Positions 15,274 to 23,298 of a stretch of 33,699 nt of DNA are shown here, one piece after another; position 1 is the stretch's first letter, and every line of letters starts with the position of its first letter. Origin of the DNA: Phycisphaeraceae bacterium (GTDB lineage Bacteria; Planctomycetota; Phycisphaerae; Phycisphaerales; Phycisphaeraceae); assembly GCA_029260615.1 (NCBI GenBank), contig JAJDCX010000023.1, forward strand, positions 1-33,699, in the 5' to 3' direction. Made by a program: the position numbers and the translations under genes. The notes below the pieces were generated by a model. The model was given only the letters and a program-made list of their open reading frames with translations, did no database searches and was not told where the DNA came from.

Positions 15274-16539
15274 ATGCAAAACACCAAAACCTTCGTGAAG
15301 ATCGCGGCCGTCTTAATCACTGCCTGCCTGATAATCCCAACGGCCTGGGCCCAGGACGCACAGACCCAGCCAGCGGGCGACCTGACCATCACCGTGGTAG
15401 ACCAAGCGGGCAAGCCGGTCCGCGGCGTCTTGGTGGGGACCAAACGCCGTGAATCAGATCCCAGCAACGAAGTTCTTTGGCACGACATGCCCTCACCCCT
15501 AGTCAGATGGGGAGGCAACGCCATGCGGGCCGTGCCTCTGGCCACCGATGCGCAGGGGCGAGTCAGTTTTCGTGGTGACGACGTGTTTAAGCCCTGGCAT
15601 CAGAGCCGAGCTATCTACGCACAAGACCCGGCCGGTGGGCGGGCGGCGCTGATGCGAGTGACCCCCAAAGACCTCGGTAACGAGTTGCCCCTCCGACTCG
15701 AACCGGCGTGCTTGATCTCAGCGGACTTCAGATGCATGGCCTTAGATGACAGAGGCATCCCGATGATCGAAACCCATTCTTATCTGGATTGGAAGGATAT
15801 CCAGATCGTGCTGGGCCACAATTCCAATCAAAAGCGATGTGCGTTTATCGTCCCGCCCGGCGAATATACCCTGCGTTTACAGGGATTCGGCCAAGGCATC
15901 CCACTGCCTAACGCTGGCGGGGAAAGCTCACACAAAGGGATTCCAACCAAGGTCATCCGAAAAACGATCACCATAGAACCCGGGCAACGCCACCTTGATC
16001 TGGGCACGATTGACTTCGAGCTTTCCAAACAAGGCCTCATGGTCGGCGAACCCGCACCGCCGCTTGGGAAGATCGCTCTGTGGAAGAACACCGAGCCGTT
16101 CACGCTAGAAGATCATCGGGGTAAGGTTGTCGTGCTGCTGTTCTGGTCGCGCGGTTGCAGTGGAACATCTGCCGATGTGGCGTGGCTGGGCGGCATCCAC
16201 GAACATCTAAAAGACCGGGGGCTGGAGGTTCTTGCCATCCATGAAGCCGACCCCGAAATATCAGATCGCGTAGACTTCGATCGTTTAGCTCAGCCATTGA
16301 TCGATGAAGAGGCGGCAGAGAACGCTGGCGGCGTTTTCCCTGATTACACTTCGGGCAAAGTGCCGATCGCGGTCGCCGGCGGCGAAGGACTTGGAGACGC
16401 CTATACCGCTTACCACGTCACCGCATGGCCGACCGGCATCCTGATCGATCGCCAAGGACGTGTCCGACATATCTTTCAACACTACTTAGACTACAAAGTG
16501 ATCGAACGGGCCTTGGAACAAGGCGTAAAAGCACGGTAA
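15274..16539 (+). CDS. Exported thioredoxin-fold (TlpA/AhpC-like) protein with degenerate active site
   Basis: A 421-residue exported protein. It has a signal peptide (residues 1-26, ending TAWAQ), an N-terminal Ig-like region similar to carboxypeptidase-regulatory repeats (LTITVVDQAGKPVRGVLV, about 37-54), and a C-terminal thioredoxin-fold domain (about 255-415). The latter begins GEPAPPLGKIALWKN and has the family strand GKVVVLLFW. At the CxxC site it reads C295-S-G-T298. The first cysteine is kept, but the second is Thr, so classic dithiol chemistry is unlikely. The cis-Pro loop (AWPTGILIDRQGRVRHIF) is intact. Planctomycetes encode many such multi-domain TlpA-like proteins of unknown role. 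ATG 15274 is favoured by GGAG six bases upstream; ATG 15262 lies inside the hairpin. It precedes pyrG by 53 bases. Confidence 0.8.
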   Translation: MQNTKTFVKIAAVLITACLIIPTAWAQDAQTQPAGDLTITVVDQAGKPVRGVLVGTKRRESDPSNEVLWHDMPSPLVRWGGNAMRAVPLATDAQGRVSFRGDDVFKPWHQSRAIYAQDPAGGRAALMRVTPKDLGNELPLRLEPACLISADFRCMALDDRGIPMIETHSYLDWKDIQIVLGHNSNQKRCAFIVPPGEYTLRLQGFGQGIPLPNAGGESSHKGIPTKVIRKTITIEPGQRHLDLGTIDFELSKQGLMVGEPAPPLGKIALWKNTEPFTLEDHRGKVVVLLFWSRGCSGTSADVAWLGGIHEHLKDRGLEVLAIHEADPEISDRVDFDRLAQPLIDEEAAENAGGVFPDYTSGKVPIAVAGGEGLGDAYTAYHVTAWPTGILIDRQGRVRHIFQHYLDYKVIERALEQGVKAR

Positions 16540-16592
16540 TGACGCTGCCATCGCTCAAGCCACAACCCCCCTCTTGAATCCCACCCCCGCGC

Positions 16593-18458
16593 ATGGTACA
16601 AACGGGGATGCCCCCCCAAAAAGACACAAAAGACGCCCCGGAAGACGCCGGCTCCTCCCAGGCCACTGCCGACCTGCTCGCCGACGCCGGGCACGCGACG
16701 CAGGAGTCCGAGTTCTTTAACCCCATCCCCCCGGGCTACCAGAAGGGCCGACATAAGTATGTCGTCGTCCTGGGCACCGTGATGAGCGGGCTGGGCAAGG
16801 GGATCTTCGCCTCGAGCCTGGCAAAGATGCTCAAAGACAAGGGCATGACCGTCGCGCCGATCAAGATGGAGGGGTACCTGAACATCGACTCGGGCACGCT
16901 GAACCCCTACCGCCACGGCGAGGTCTTCGTGCTGGACGACGGGCTGGAAACCGACATGGACCTGGGCACCTACGAAAGGATGCTCGACCAGAACCTCACA
17001 CGGCAGAACTACACCACCAGCGGGCAGGTCTACAAACACGTCCTGGATAAGGAACGCCACGGCGGGTACCTGGGACGAGATGTCCAGATGATCCCCCACG
17101 TCACCGGCGAGGTGAAGTACCTCCTGCGCGACCTGGCGGTCAAACAAAACGCCGATGTGGTTTTCGTTGAGGTCGGCGGAACCGTCGGCGACCACGAAAA
17201 CGCTTTTTATATCGAAGCCGTCCGGCAACTGGCTTTCGAAGAAGGCGAGGGCACGGTCTGTTTCGTGGCACTGACCTACGTCATCGAACCCCCAGCCCTG
17301 GGCGAACAAAAATCCAAGGCGGCGCAGCTAGGGCTCAAAAAACTGCTAGAAGCAGGGGTCCAACCACACATCATCGCAGCGCGGGCGAAGAACCCGGTTG
17401 AATCTTCTGCGGCACAAAAGATCGCGATGTTCAGTAATGTCCCGCTGCACCGGGTCTTCTCGATGCACGACCGGGATTCGATCTACACCATCCCCGATGC
17501 CATGCGACAGGCCGGGCTTGACCGGGAAGTCCTGACCATGCTCGACCTGCATAGCCGGGTCGATCAGGGACACGAAGACCGCGCCCGCACCAACTGGCAA
17601 TCTTTCGTTGGCAAGCTCGGGGGCGAACGCAAATACAAGGCCCGCATCGGGATCACCGGCAAGTACGCCTCCCTCCGCGACGCCTACGCCTCGATCGACA
17701 AGGCCATCGAACACTGCGGGGCACACCTTAGCTGTGACGTCGAGACCGTCTGGCTTGACACCACCCGTTTCGAGCCCGACCAGGCTGGCGAAAAACTCAA
17801 AGACCTCGACGCGGTGATCGTCCCCGGCGGATTCGGACACCGGGGGACCGAAAGCAAAATCGCGTGCGTGAAATATTGCAGGGAGAACAACATCCCCTAC
17901 CTGGGCATCTGCCTTGGGTTTCAGATGGCGGTGGTTGAGTACGCCCGCAACGTGGTCGAGTTGCCCGAGGCCGCGAGTACCGAGTTCGAGAAGCTCTCCG
18001 AAGCCCCGGTGATCGACATCCTCCCCGAACAGAAAAAAATCGAAGGCCTCGGCGGGAACATGCGCCTTGGCGGCAAGGACGTCCTGATCCAGCCCAACAC
18101 GCTGGCGTCGTTTTTGTATAAGCCTGACGCCGACAAACCCTTCACCATCCGCGAACGCTTCCGTCACCGCTTTGAAGTCGATCCCAAGTACATCGACGAG
18201 CTGGAAAAAGCGGGCCTGGTCTTCTCCGGCCGACACCCCAAGCAACCGATCATGCAGGTCCTGGAGCTGCCCGCCCACCCCTACTTCATCGGTGCCCAGT
18301 TCCATCCCGAGCTGACCGGCCGCCCGCTTCATCCCCAACCGATGTTCATGGGTCTGGTCGCCGCCGCGATCCGTCAGCACCACCGGGACACCGAACTTGC
18401 CTCGATCAACAATCGGTGGCTCGCCCCGGCCAAGCCTTCTTCTGCCAAGGTCCAATAA
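16593..18458 (+). CDS. pyrG: CTP synthase, divergent synthetase domain
   Basis: A 621-residue enzyme that makes CTP from UTP, ATP and glutamine. The synthetase domain has the P-loop GTVMSGLGKGI (about 62-72) and the metal-binding segments DDGLETDMDLGTYER and VEVGGTVGDHE. The glutamine amidotransferase domain has its nucleophile in GICLGFQ (about Cys440) and the His/Glu pair in AQFHPEL. It departs from textbook enzymes: KLDPYxNVDPGTMSP is replaced by KMEGYLNIDSGTLNP, and the UTP-site segment KTKPTQHS by KSKAAQLG. An N-terminal extension of about 50 polar residues makes it longer than the usual 535-550. ATG 16593 is the outermost start; ATG 16608 is also possible. Part of its 3' end is repeated at 20266-20383. 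Confidence 0.93.
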   Translation: MVQTGMPPQKDTKDAPEDAGSSQATADLLADAGHATQESEFFNPIPPGYQKGRHKYVVVLGTVMSGLGKGIFASSLAKMLKDKGMTVAPIKMEGYLNIDSGTLNPYRHGEVFVLDDGLETDMDLGTYERMLDQNLTRQNYTTSGQVYKHVLDKERHGGYLGRDVQMIPHVTGEVKYLLRDLAVKQNADVVFVEVGGTVGDHENAFYIEAVRQLAFEEGEGTVCFVALTYVIEPPALGEQKSKAAQLGLKKLLEAGVQPHIIAARAKNPVESSAAQKIAMFSNVPLHRVFSMHDRDSIYTIPDAMRQAGLDREVLTMLDLHSRVDQGHEDRARTNWQSFVGKLGGERKYKARIGITGKYASLRDAYASIDKAIEHCGAHLSCDVETVWLDTTRFEPDQAGEKLKDLDAVIVPGGFGHRGTESKIACVKYCRENNIPYLGICLGFQMAVVEYARNVVELPEAASTEFEKLSEAPVIDILPEQKKIEGLGGNMRLGGKDVLIQPNTLASFLYKPDADKPFTIRERFRHRFEVDPKYIDELEKAGLVFSGRHPKQPIMQVLELPAHPYFIGAQFHPELTGRPLHPQPMFMGLVAAAIRQHHRDTELASINNRWLAPAKPSSAKVQ

Positions 18459-18590
18459 CACATTTCTCGGCAACGAGTCTGGTATTAAATTAAACATCGC
18501 CGTTCGCGTATAACCTCTGCCGCATACTGTACTCCGGCGGTACTTCGCCTGTATCTGCTGTTAAGTATGGATTTAATCCACTTCATCCAA

Positions 18591-18620
18591 TTGATAGTCT
18601 GGCCGATAAAACGGTAGATT
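18591..18620 (+). promoter_or_regulatory. Candidate promoter of the DUF342 gene
   Basis: TTGATA (18591-18596), an 18-base spacer and TAGATT (18615-18620) lie 31 bases before ATG 18651. The surrounding 190 bases between pyrG and the DUF342 gene are AT-rich compared with both genes and contain no other recognisable element. Confidence 0.4.
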
Positions 18621-18650
18621 TATCTGTAGCGACTGCCTCCGGAGCAGAGT

Positions 18651-20270
18651 ATGACTGACTCGGTGCCCCCCAACACAGCCAGCAGTTTTTCAAGCAAGCT
18701 GACCCGCCGACTTGTCAAGCAGGCCGAATCCCTAATGGACCAAGGGGATCTGGATAACCAGCAGATTGACGAGCGGTTTACCGCGTTGGGTGAAGACGCC
18801 ATCACCGCGTTGGGCGCAGGCCAGGAGCAACAAAGGGACCTGGCCCAACTGGCGTCGCTGATCAGCCAATCCGGCGGCAAGGAGATCGGGCTGAACGGCA
18901 CGTTCGAGTTGAGTGACAGTGAAGACCGGATGTTCCTGTCCGTATCGATCACCCCGGCGCTTGGCCGGGCGGACCCGGTGACCACCAAGGACATCGTCGA
19001 TGAGTTGCGCAGCCGGGGCATACAACAGGGTGTGATGATCGCTGCGATCAAGAAGGCCGTTGACGATGCCGAACACGGCAAGGAAGCCTGCGACCGTGTC
19101 ATCGTCCGGGGCATGCCGCCCCAAGAGGCAACCGATCCCTGGCTGGTATTTTTCGGCCGTAAACGCGGTGGCGAGATCGTGGAACTCAACGAACAGGCGC
19201 TCCAGAGCCCGAGCGATCCGGCGCTCTGCCTTGTGGGTGACACCATCGCATACATCCGTCAGGGTGACGAGGGTTTGGCCGGGTACACCGCTACCGGAGA
19301 GGTCCTGCCCGCCCCGCCGGCGAAGTCAGAGGGGCTGAAAGCCGGGCCCAACGTCGATGTTTCGGGCTGCCACTACAACGCACAGGCCAGCGGGGTGGTG
19401 ATACTCAAAGACAACTGCATCGAGGTTCAGAAGGCTCTGATCTTCAACCAGGACGTGAGCCGGTCCGACAGTCCGATCAAGTTCGACGGCTCGATCTACA
19501 TACACGGCGGCGTGCATAGCGGGGTTCATATCGAGGCCACCGACGACATCTTCATCGACCGTGTCGTCGAGGGTGCCACCCTCATCTCGCAACACGGCGA
19601 TGTCGTGCTCCGTGCGGGGATCGCTGGCCGCAACCAGGGGGTGGTCCGTGCCGGCAACGATTTCATCAGCGGGTTCGCCGAAAACGCCTCGGTCGTCGCC
19701 GGGCGGGATATCAAGCTGCAGGTCGGATCACTTAACAGCCAGTTGACAGCCACCCGGGACATCCTCGCCGAGACCGGCAAGGGCGGCATCTCGGGAGGTG
19801 TTCTCATAGCCGGCAGTAGCATCCATGCCAAGCGGATCGGGAGTTGTGGCACATCTACCGTCATCATCAACGGCGTCGGGCCCGAGGAATTACCCCTGCT
19901 CAGCGAGATCAGCAGTGCAGCCGCGAACCATCAACTGCGTCTGGATGAAGTCATCGAGTTGATCACCCAGTTCAAGCGGGCGGTGAAAGACTTAAACAAA
20001 CTCTCGGCACAGGAACTGACCACCTATACCTACCTTCAGAAACTACGCGTGGTCACCGACCATGAACTGGATGCGTTAGAAGCCCGCCGTAACGAGACCC
20101 TCCAAAAGTCCGTGGCCTGCGCCCATGGCGACGTCAAGGTCTTTCAGAAGCTCGGCCCGGGGGTCATCTTCCATGTAGGTTCAATGAAATACATCCAACG
20201 CGAGACGAAGGGCCCGCTGACGATTACCTACGACCCCCGTCACAACCGGATCGTCTGCCACAAGCGCTGA
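18651..20270 (+). CDS. DUF342 / FapA-like protein
   Basis: A 539-residue soluble protein of the DUF342 family, which includes FapA-like (flagellar assembly protein A) proteins. An N-terminal helical region (1-130) is followed by a segment with GMPPQEATDPWLVFFG, typical of the family's N-terminal domain (about 140-160). A right-handed beta-helix then runs from about 225 to 400, with repeats such as GSIYIHGGVHSGVHIEATDD and GDVVLRAGIAGRNQGVVRAG. The C-terminal helical hairpin (about 420-490) and a final short strand region follow. No catalytic motif is visible, and no flagellar gene lies nearby, so a flagellar role is not supported here. GGAG six bases before ATG 18651 sets the start. The TGA stop (20268-20270) lies in sequence homologous to pyrG, so the native C-terminus may have been cut by a recombination event. 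Confidence 0.85.
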   Translation: MTDSVPPNTASSFSSKLTRRLVKQAESLMDQGDLDNQQIDERFTALGEDAITALGAGQEQQRDLAQLASLISQSGGKEIGLNGTFELSDSEDRMFLSVSITPALGRADPVTTKDIVDELRSRGIQQGVMIAAIKKAVDDAEHGKEACDRVIVRGMPPQEATDPWLVFFGRKRGGEIVELNEQALQSPSDPALCLVGDTIAYIRQGDEGLAGYTATGEVLPAPPAKSEGLKAGPNVDVSGCHYNAQASGVVILKDNCIEVQKALIFNQDVSRSDSPIKFDGSIYIHGGVHSGVHIEATDDIFIDRVVEGATLISQHGDVVLRAGIAGRNQGVVRAGNDFISGFAENASVVAGRDIKLQVGSLNSQLTATRDILAETGKGGISGGVLIAGSSIHAKRIGSCGTSTVIINGVGPEELPLLSEISSAAANHQLRLDEVIELITQFKRAVKDLNKLSAQELTTYTYLQKLRVVTDHELDALEARRNETLQKSVACAHGDVKVFQKLGPGVIFHVGSMKYIQRETKGPLTITYDPRHNRIVCHKR

Positions 20271-20383
20271 CTGGAAGCCCCCTTCATCCTCAACCGATGT
20301 TCATGGGTCTGGTCGCCGCCGCGATCCGGCACGGTCACCCTGACGCCCAAGAGGTCAGCCCACGCCGCGCGTGTGAAGATTAA
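20266..20383 (+). pseudogene. Orphan second copy of the pyrG 3' end
   Basis: The stretch 20277-20328 matches 18322-18373 of pyrG with only two mismatches in 52 bases. Weaker similarity extends back to 20266 (GCTGAC in both copies). In the same frame as pyrG it encodes LTGSPLHPQPMFMGLVAAAI, then a tail RHGHPDAQEV that is alignable with but different from the pyrG tail RQHHRDTELA, up to TAA at 20381-20383. It has no start, catalytic residues or upstream body, because the frame runs into the DUF342 gene. It is best read as the disconnected end of a CTP synthase gene, left when the DUF342 segment was inserted or exchanged. Confidence 0.85.
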
Positions 20384-20563
20384 GCAAAATAATATTACAA
20401 GCCTTTTGATCTCGCTTCCCATCTCACCCGCCCTATCCTTTGACAGGTTATGCCCCCGCTCCCCTTACAGGGCCTAATCAGCACGCAATAATAGGGTTAT
20501 TAAATCTTATTATCAGCCGATCTCCTCTCAGCACGGTTAAAACTCCATCGTCCATAAAAAGAC

Positions 20564-20592
20564 TTGTAATTCGATTCCCATAGTTATATAAT
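20564..20592 (+). promoter_or_regulatory. Strong promoter upstream of the prepilin-like gene
   Basis: TTGTAA (20564-20569), a 17-base spacer and a perfect TATAAT (20587-20592) form the best housekeeping-type promoter in the window. It sits in an AT-rich stretch (20384-20690) with no coding sequence. Transcription would start near 20599, leaving a leader of about 150 bases that contains the hairpin at 20652-20689. Confidence 0.7.
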
Positions 20593-20651
20593 TACCCTGT
20601 CATATTTCGTTCGGGTTCACCTCCATCTGAAGCTAGCAGGCATCGTCGAAC

Positions 20652-20689
20652 AAGCAAAATAAATAATTAAACTATTTAGAAGTTTGCTT
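20652..20689 (+). promoter_or_regulatory. AT-rich leader hairpin
   Basis: AAGCAAA (20652-20658) pairs with TTTGCTT (20683-20689). Inside it TAAATA (20660-20665) pairs with TATTTA (20673-20678), leaving a seven-base loop and an uneven internal loop. It lies in the predicted leader between the promoter and the ribosome site (AGGA, 20737-20740) of the prepilin-like gene. It has no T run, so it is more likely a stability or regulatory element than a terminator. Confidence 0.5.
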
Positions 20690-20750
20690 ATTGCCCTCTC
20701 CGTGGAGCCTCACTGATATCGAACAACCCATCGCACAGGAACGGCCAACC

Positions 20751-21695
20751 ATGACCCACACTAAGGCAGCAATCGCATCGGGCAGGGCCTTTACGTTGAT
20801 TGAGTTACTGGTTGTCATCTCCATCATCGCGCTGCTGGTCGGGATCTTACTGCCGGCGTTGGGCGCGGCGCGGGCAACCGCCCAGACGATCGTCTGCATG
20901 AGTAACAGCCGACAGATCGGCACCGCTTCAACAACCTACACTGTAGATAACAAAGACTTCTTCGTGCGCTACCGTGAGGTCTGGTCCCCGGGCAACTACC
21001 CAGGCACATCCAAGGGGTCCTGGTGGCAGGCGTCTCTCTTTAACCAAGGGTACATGCCCGACCGTAATGCCTTCACTTGCCCGACGCTTGATTCGAACAA
21101 GGAAATCCTGGAGGCCGACCCGCTTCAACCACACCAGGCGGCCTGGGCGTTTAGCGAGTTCGGCATGAACTCCAGCAACATCGGCATTATCCAACGTCAA
21201 AGCGGGTTCAACCCAAACCTGTACTCGTATACCGGGATCGTCCCGACCGGGCCCAGCAAAGGGGACACTGCCCAACTCGCTATCTCGGCAAGGATCGGTG
21301 ACATCACGACGTCATCCGATCTGATCTATTTCATCGACTCGGTAGAGATCACCAAGACTTTCTCCGGCGGAGCCCTGGTCGATGTCGTCCGAGGCTCTGG
21401 GTTCGTCTTCGATTACCCCCACAATACTGCGTCGCAGCGATACGGGAGGGTCCACCCAAGGCATAAGCTCTCGGCAGGTGCCACCTTTGCCGACGGGCAC
21501 GTCGAGAGCATCAAGCTCACCGCCGGGGACAAAGACCCCTACACCGACAGGTTCGAGATGTACGGATCGACAGCCTCGGGTTTGTACGATCCTGACGGCT
21601 ATACCGACAACGAGCTCAGCGACGCCAGAGCCCACGACAGGAACCGCTGGACTATCGATGGCGTTAGACGCGGTGGTGTTCTCGGGGGCGGATGA
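20751..21695 (+). CDS. Type II secretion-like prepilin (pseudopilin) protein
   Basis: A 315-residue protein with a type IV prepilin leader. The processing site is GRA|FTLIE (cleavage after Ala13, Glu18 at position +5), followed by a single hydrophobic helix (14-36). After prepilin peptidase cleavage it would assemble in a pseudopilus or stay membrane-anchored. The large C-terminal domain resembles the many planctomycete prepilin-type proteins (DUF1559-like group), including the ending HPRHKLSAGATFADGHVESI (about 257-276). Such genes exist in tens of copies per genome in this phylum, with mostly unknown jobs. ATG 20751 is chosen because AGGA lies ten bases upstream and the leader is then of normal length. 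The PEP-CTERM gene follows after 70 bases. Confidence 0.88.
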   Translation: MTHTKAAIASGRAFTLIELLVVISIIALLVGILLPALGAARATAQTIVCMSNSRQIGTASTTYTVDNKDFFVRYREVWSPGNYPGTSKGSWWQASLFNQGYMPDRNAFTCPTLDSNKEILEADPLQPHQAAWAFSEFGMNSSNIGIIQRQSGFNPNLYSYTGIVPTGPSKGDTAQLAISARIGDITTSSDLIYFIDSVEITKTFSGGALVDVVRGSGFVFDYPHNTASQRYGRVHPRHKLSAGATFADGHVESIKLTAGDKDPYTDRFEMYGSTASGLYDPDGYTDNELSDARAHDRNRWTIDGVRRGGVLGGG

Positions 21696-21765
21696 ATTAA
21701 TTAATAATGTCTACTCGTAGGCAACACTGACCCGTTTCGTTTTCACTTATTAGGAGGATTGACAG

Positions 21766-22944
21766 ATGCGTATTTCCCGTTCGTTGCTACTTGGTTTGGC
21801 TGTGGCTGCCGCCCCGGCCGCGTCGGCGTGGGCCGCGCCGCCCGTGCCTTTTGCCAACACCCTCTACACCACCGACTTCGAGACCGACCAGTCCGGGGTC
21901 TGGGCAGAGGACACCAACCCCGGACCCGGTGCCGGCACACATTCCTCGGACACCGGGTTCGCCTTCGCAGGCCTTGATGGACGCACGGGCACGGGCCTGA
22001 AGGTCGTCGCCAACACCGCCGCGTCGGCTGGCTCATCTTCGATACAGACCACACTGGACCTATCCGCACTGACCTCCGGCGCCATCACCGAGATCACCGG
22101 GTCGTACCAGCTTGAGGTCGATATCTGGCAGAACTACTCCGCCGCGGGCCCAGGCGCTGGGACCAGTGAATTCGGCTACATCGGGCTGAACACCACACCC
22201 GGCATCGCCACCTCAAACTTCTCGGGGCAGGTCAACTCCGGCACCTACGTCTTCACCTCATTGGATGGTGACGTGGGTAGCGACTACATCGTTCGGGATT
22301 CGGTGAGCCCCACCGACGGCCTGACCATCGTCAAAGACCCTGTCTCCTTGGCTCCCTACACATTGGGTGTCGATCCCGCCACCATCGGCAACGGGGCGGT
22401 TATCAATGGTTGGACTACCTACACCGTGCAGTACAACGCCGGCACAGACACCTTTAACTGGTGGGTCGATGATGTGCTGCTCCCCTTCTTTGACGACTCG
22501 ACCTTTTTATTCCTGGATACAGACATCCCCAACACCAGCGGCGTGACCAGCGGCGCGGTTTCACTGGGGCTTTTCGATGCCTCCGGCGGGACATCGGCCA
22601 ACCCCTTCGACCAGTTTGTCATTTATGACAACCTCGTCATCACCACCGAGAACGACCTGCTCGTCGCCACCCTCGCCGGCGACCTCAACGGCGACGGGTT
22701 CGTCGGCATCGCCGACCTGAACATTGTCCTGGCTGACTGGAACAACGGCGATCCGCCAAACGACCCCATCGTTAACCCGCTGGCCGACCCTTCCGGTGAC
22801 GGGTTCGTCGGCATCACCGACCTGAACGTCGTCCTGGGCAACTGGAACGCCGGCGTTCCGCCCGGCCCAGCTGTAGTTCCCGAGCCGACCACGTTGGCTC
22901 TGCTTGGTCTTGGTGGCGTAGCCATGCTGCGTCGTCGTCGCTGA
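21766..22944 (+). CDS. PEP-CTERM protein with two dockerin-like repeats
   Basis: A 392-residue exported protein. The signal peptide spans about 1-24 (ending ASAWA). Residues 30-300 form a beta-rich, Gly/Thr/Ser-rich domain of jelly-roll appearance. It ends in two calcium-loop repeats of dockerin type: DLNGDGFVGIADLNIVLADW (about 306-325) and DPSGDGFVGITDLNVVLGNW (about 345-364). The C-terminus is the sorting signal PEPTTLALLGLGGVAML plus an arginine cluster. The PEP-CTERM signal is recognised by an exosortase, which moves such proteins to the surface or to exopolysaccharide; no exosortase gene is in this window. AGGAGG lies eight bases before ATG 21766, the strongest ribosome site seen here, suggesting high expression. 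The two calcium repeats suggest docking to a partner or calcium-stabilised structure. Confidence 0.9.
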   Translation: MRISRSLLLGLAVAAAPAASAWAAPPVPFANTLYTTDFETDQSGVWAEDTNPGPGAGTHSSDTGFAFAGLDGRTGTGLKVVANTAASAGSSSIQTTLDLSALTSGAITEITGSYQLEVDIWQNYSAAGPGAGTSEFGYIGLNTTPGIATSNFSGQVNSGTYVFTSLDGDVGSDYIVRDSVSPTDGLTIVKDPVSLAPYTLGVDPATIGNGAVINGWTTYTVQYNAGTDTFNWWVDDVLLPFFDDSTFLFLDTDIPNTSGVTSGAVSLGLFDASGGTSANPFDQFVIYDNLVITTENDLLVATLAGDLNGDGFVGIADLNIVLADWNNGDPPNDPIVNPLADPSGDGFVGITDLNVVLGNWNAGVPPGPAVVPEPTTLALLGLGGVAMLRRRR

Positions 22945-23031
22945 ATCGACTGTCTTGAACTGTTGGGTGTATCTGAGTTGTAACGGTCTTAGATATGCTT
23001 GGACAACCGTTTGTGTTGTCAGACACTGAAA

Positions 23032-23063
23032 CCGGGCGTCGCTCCCACGGCGCCCGGATTTTT
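23032..23063 (+). terminator. Intrinsic terminator of the PEP-CTERM gene
   Basis: CCGGGCG (23032-23038) pairs with CGCCCGG (23051-23057) and is followed by A and five T. It lies about 90 bases after the PEP-CTERM stop. The rest of 22945-23192 shows no gene. Confidence 0.85.
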
Positions 23064-23192
23064 ATGCGCCTTTCGATCCAATTAGAGCGCCCTCAAATTA
23101 ATTATTGCGCCACCGTTGGTGTCAGACGAGATGAATATCTGCGGACACCCGAGAAGTCCACAGGCCTATGACTGGGTGAAACTCGCGACGTC

Positions 23193-23222
23193 TGGACATG
23201 CGACGGCGGCCTGCGGTATATT
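23193..23222 (+). promoter_or_regulatory. Candidate promoter of the DUF481 gene
   Basis: TGGACA (23193-23198), an 18-base spacer and TATATT (23217-23222) lie 76 bases before the chosen GTG start. Both boxes match the housekeeping consensus in five of six positions. The open frame that extends upstream to 23116 crosses this promoter and is therefore unlikely to be translated. Confidence 0.5.
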
Positions 23223-23298
23223 GTGTTTCCTTCGGGGGAGACTTCGGGTGCAAACCCCGGGGACAGATTTGACCTATTACAACGATCAGGGAGCCACC

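Noticed and set aside
17346-18497. 383-codon minus-strand frame opposite pyrG
   Set aside because: Antisense shadow of the well-supported pyrG gene.
20240-20422. 60-codon minus-strand frame with a signal-peptide-like N-terminus
   Set aside because: It overlaps the pyrG remnant in antisense, and its C-terminal part is the antisense of pyrG-derived sequence; no ribosome site was seen.
23116-23298. In-frame N-terminal extension of the DUF481 gene
   Set aside because: It crosses the likely promoter and lacks a ribosome site; the GTG at 23299 gives a normal signal peptide with a good ribosome site.
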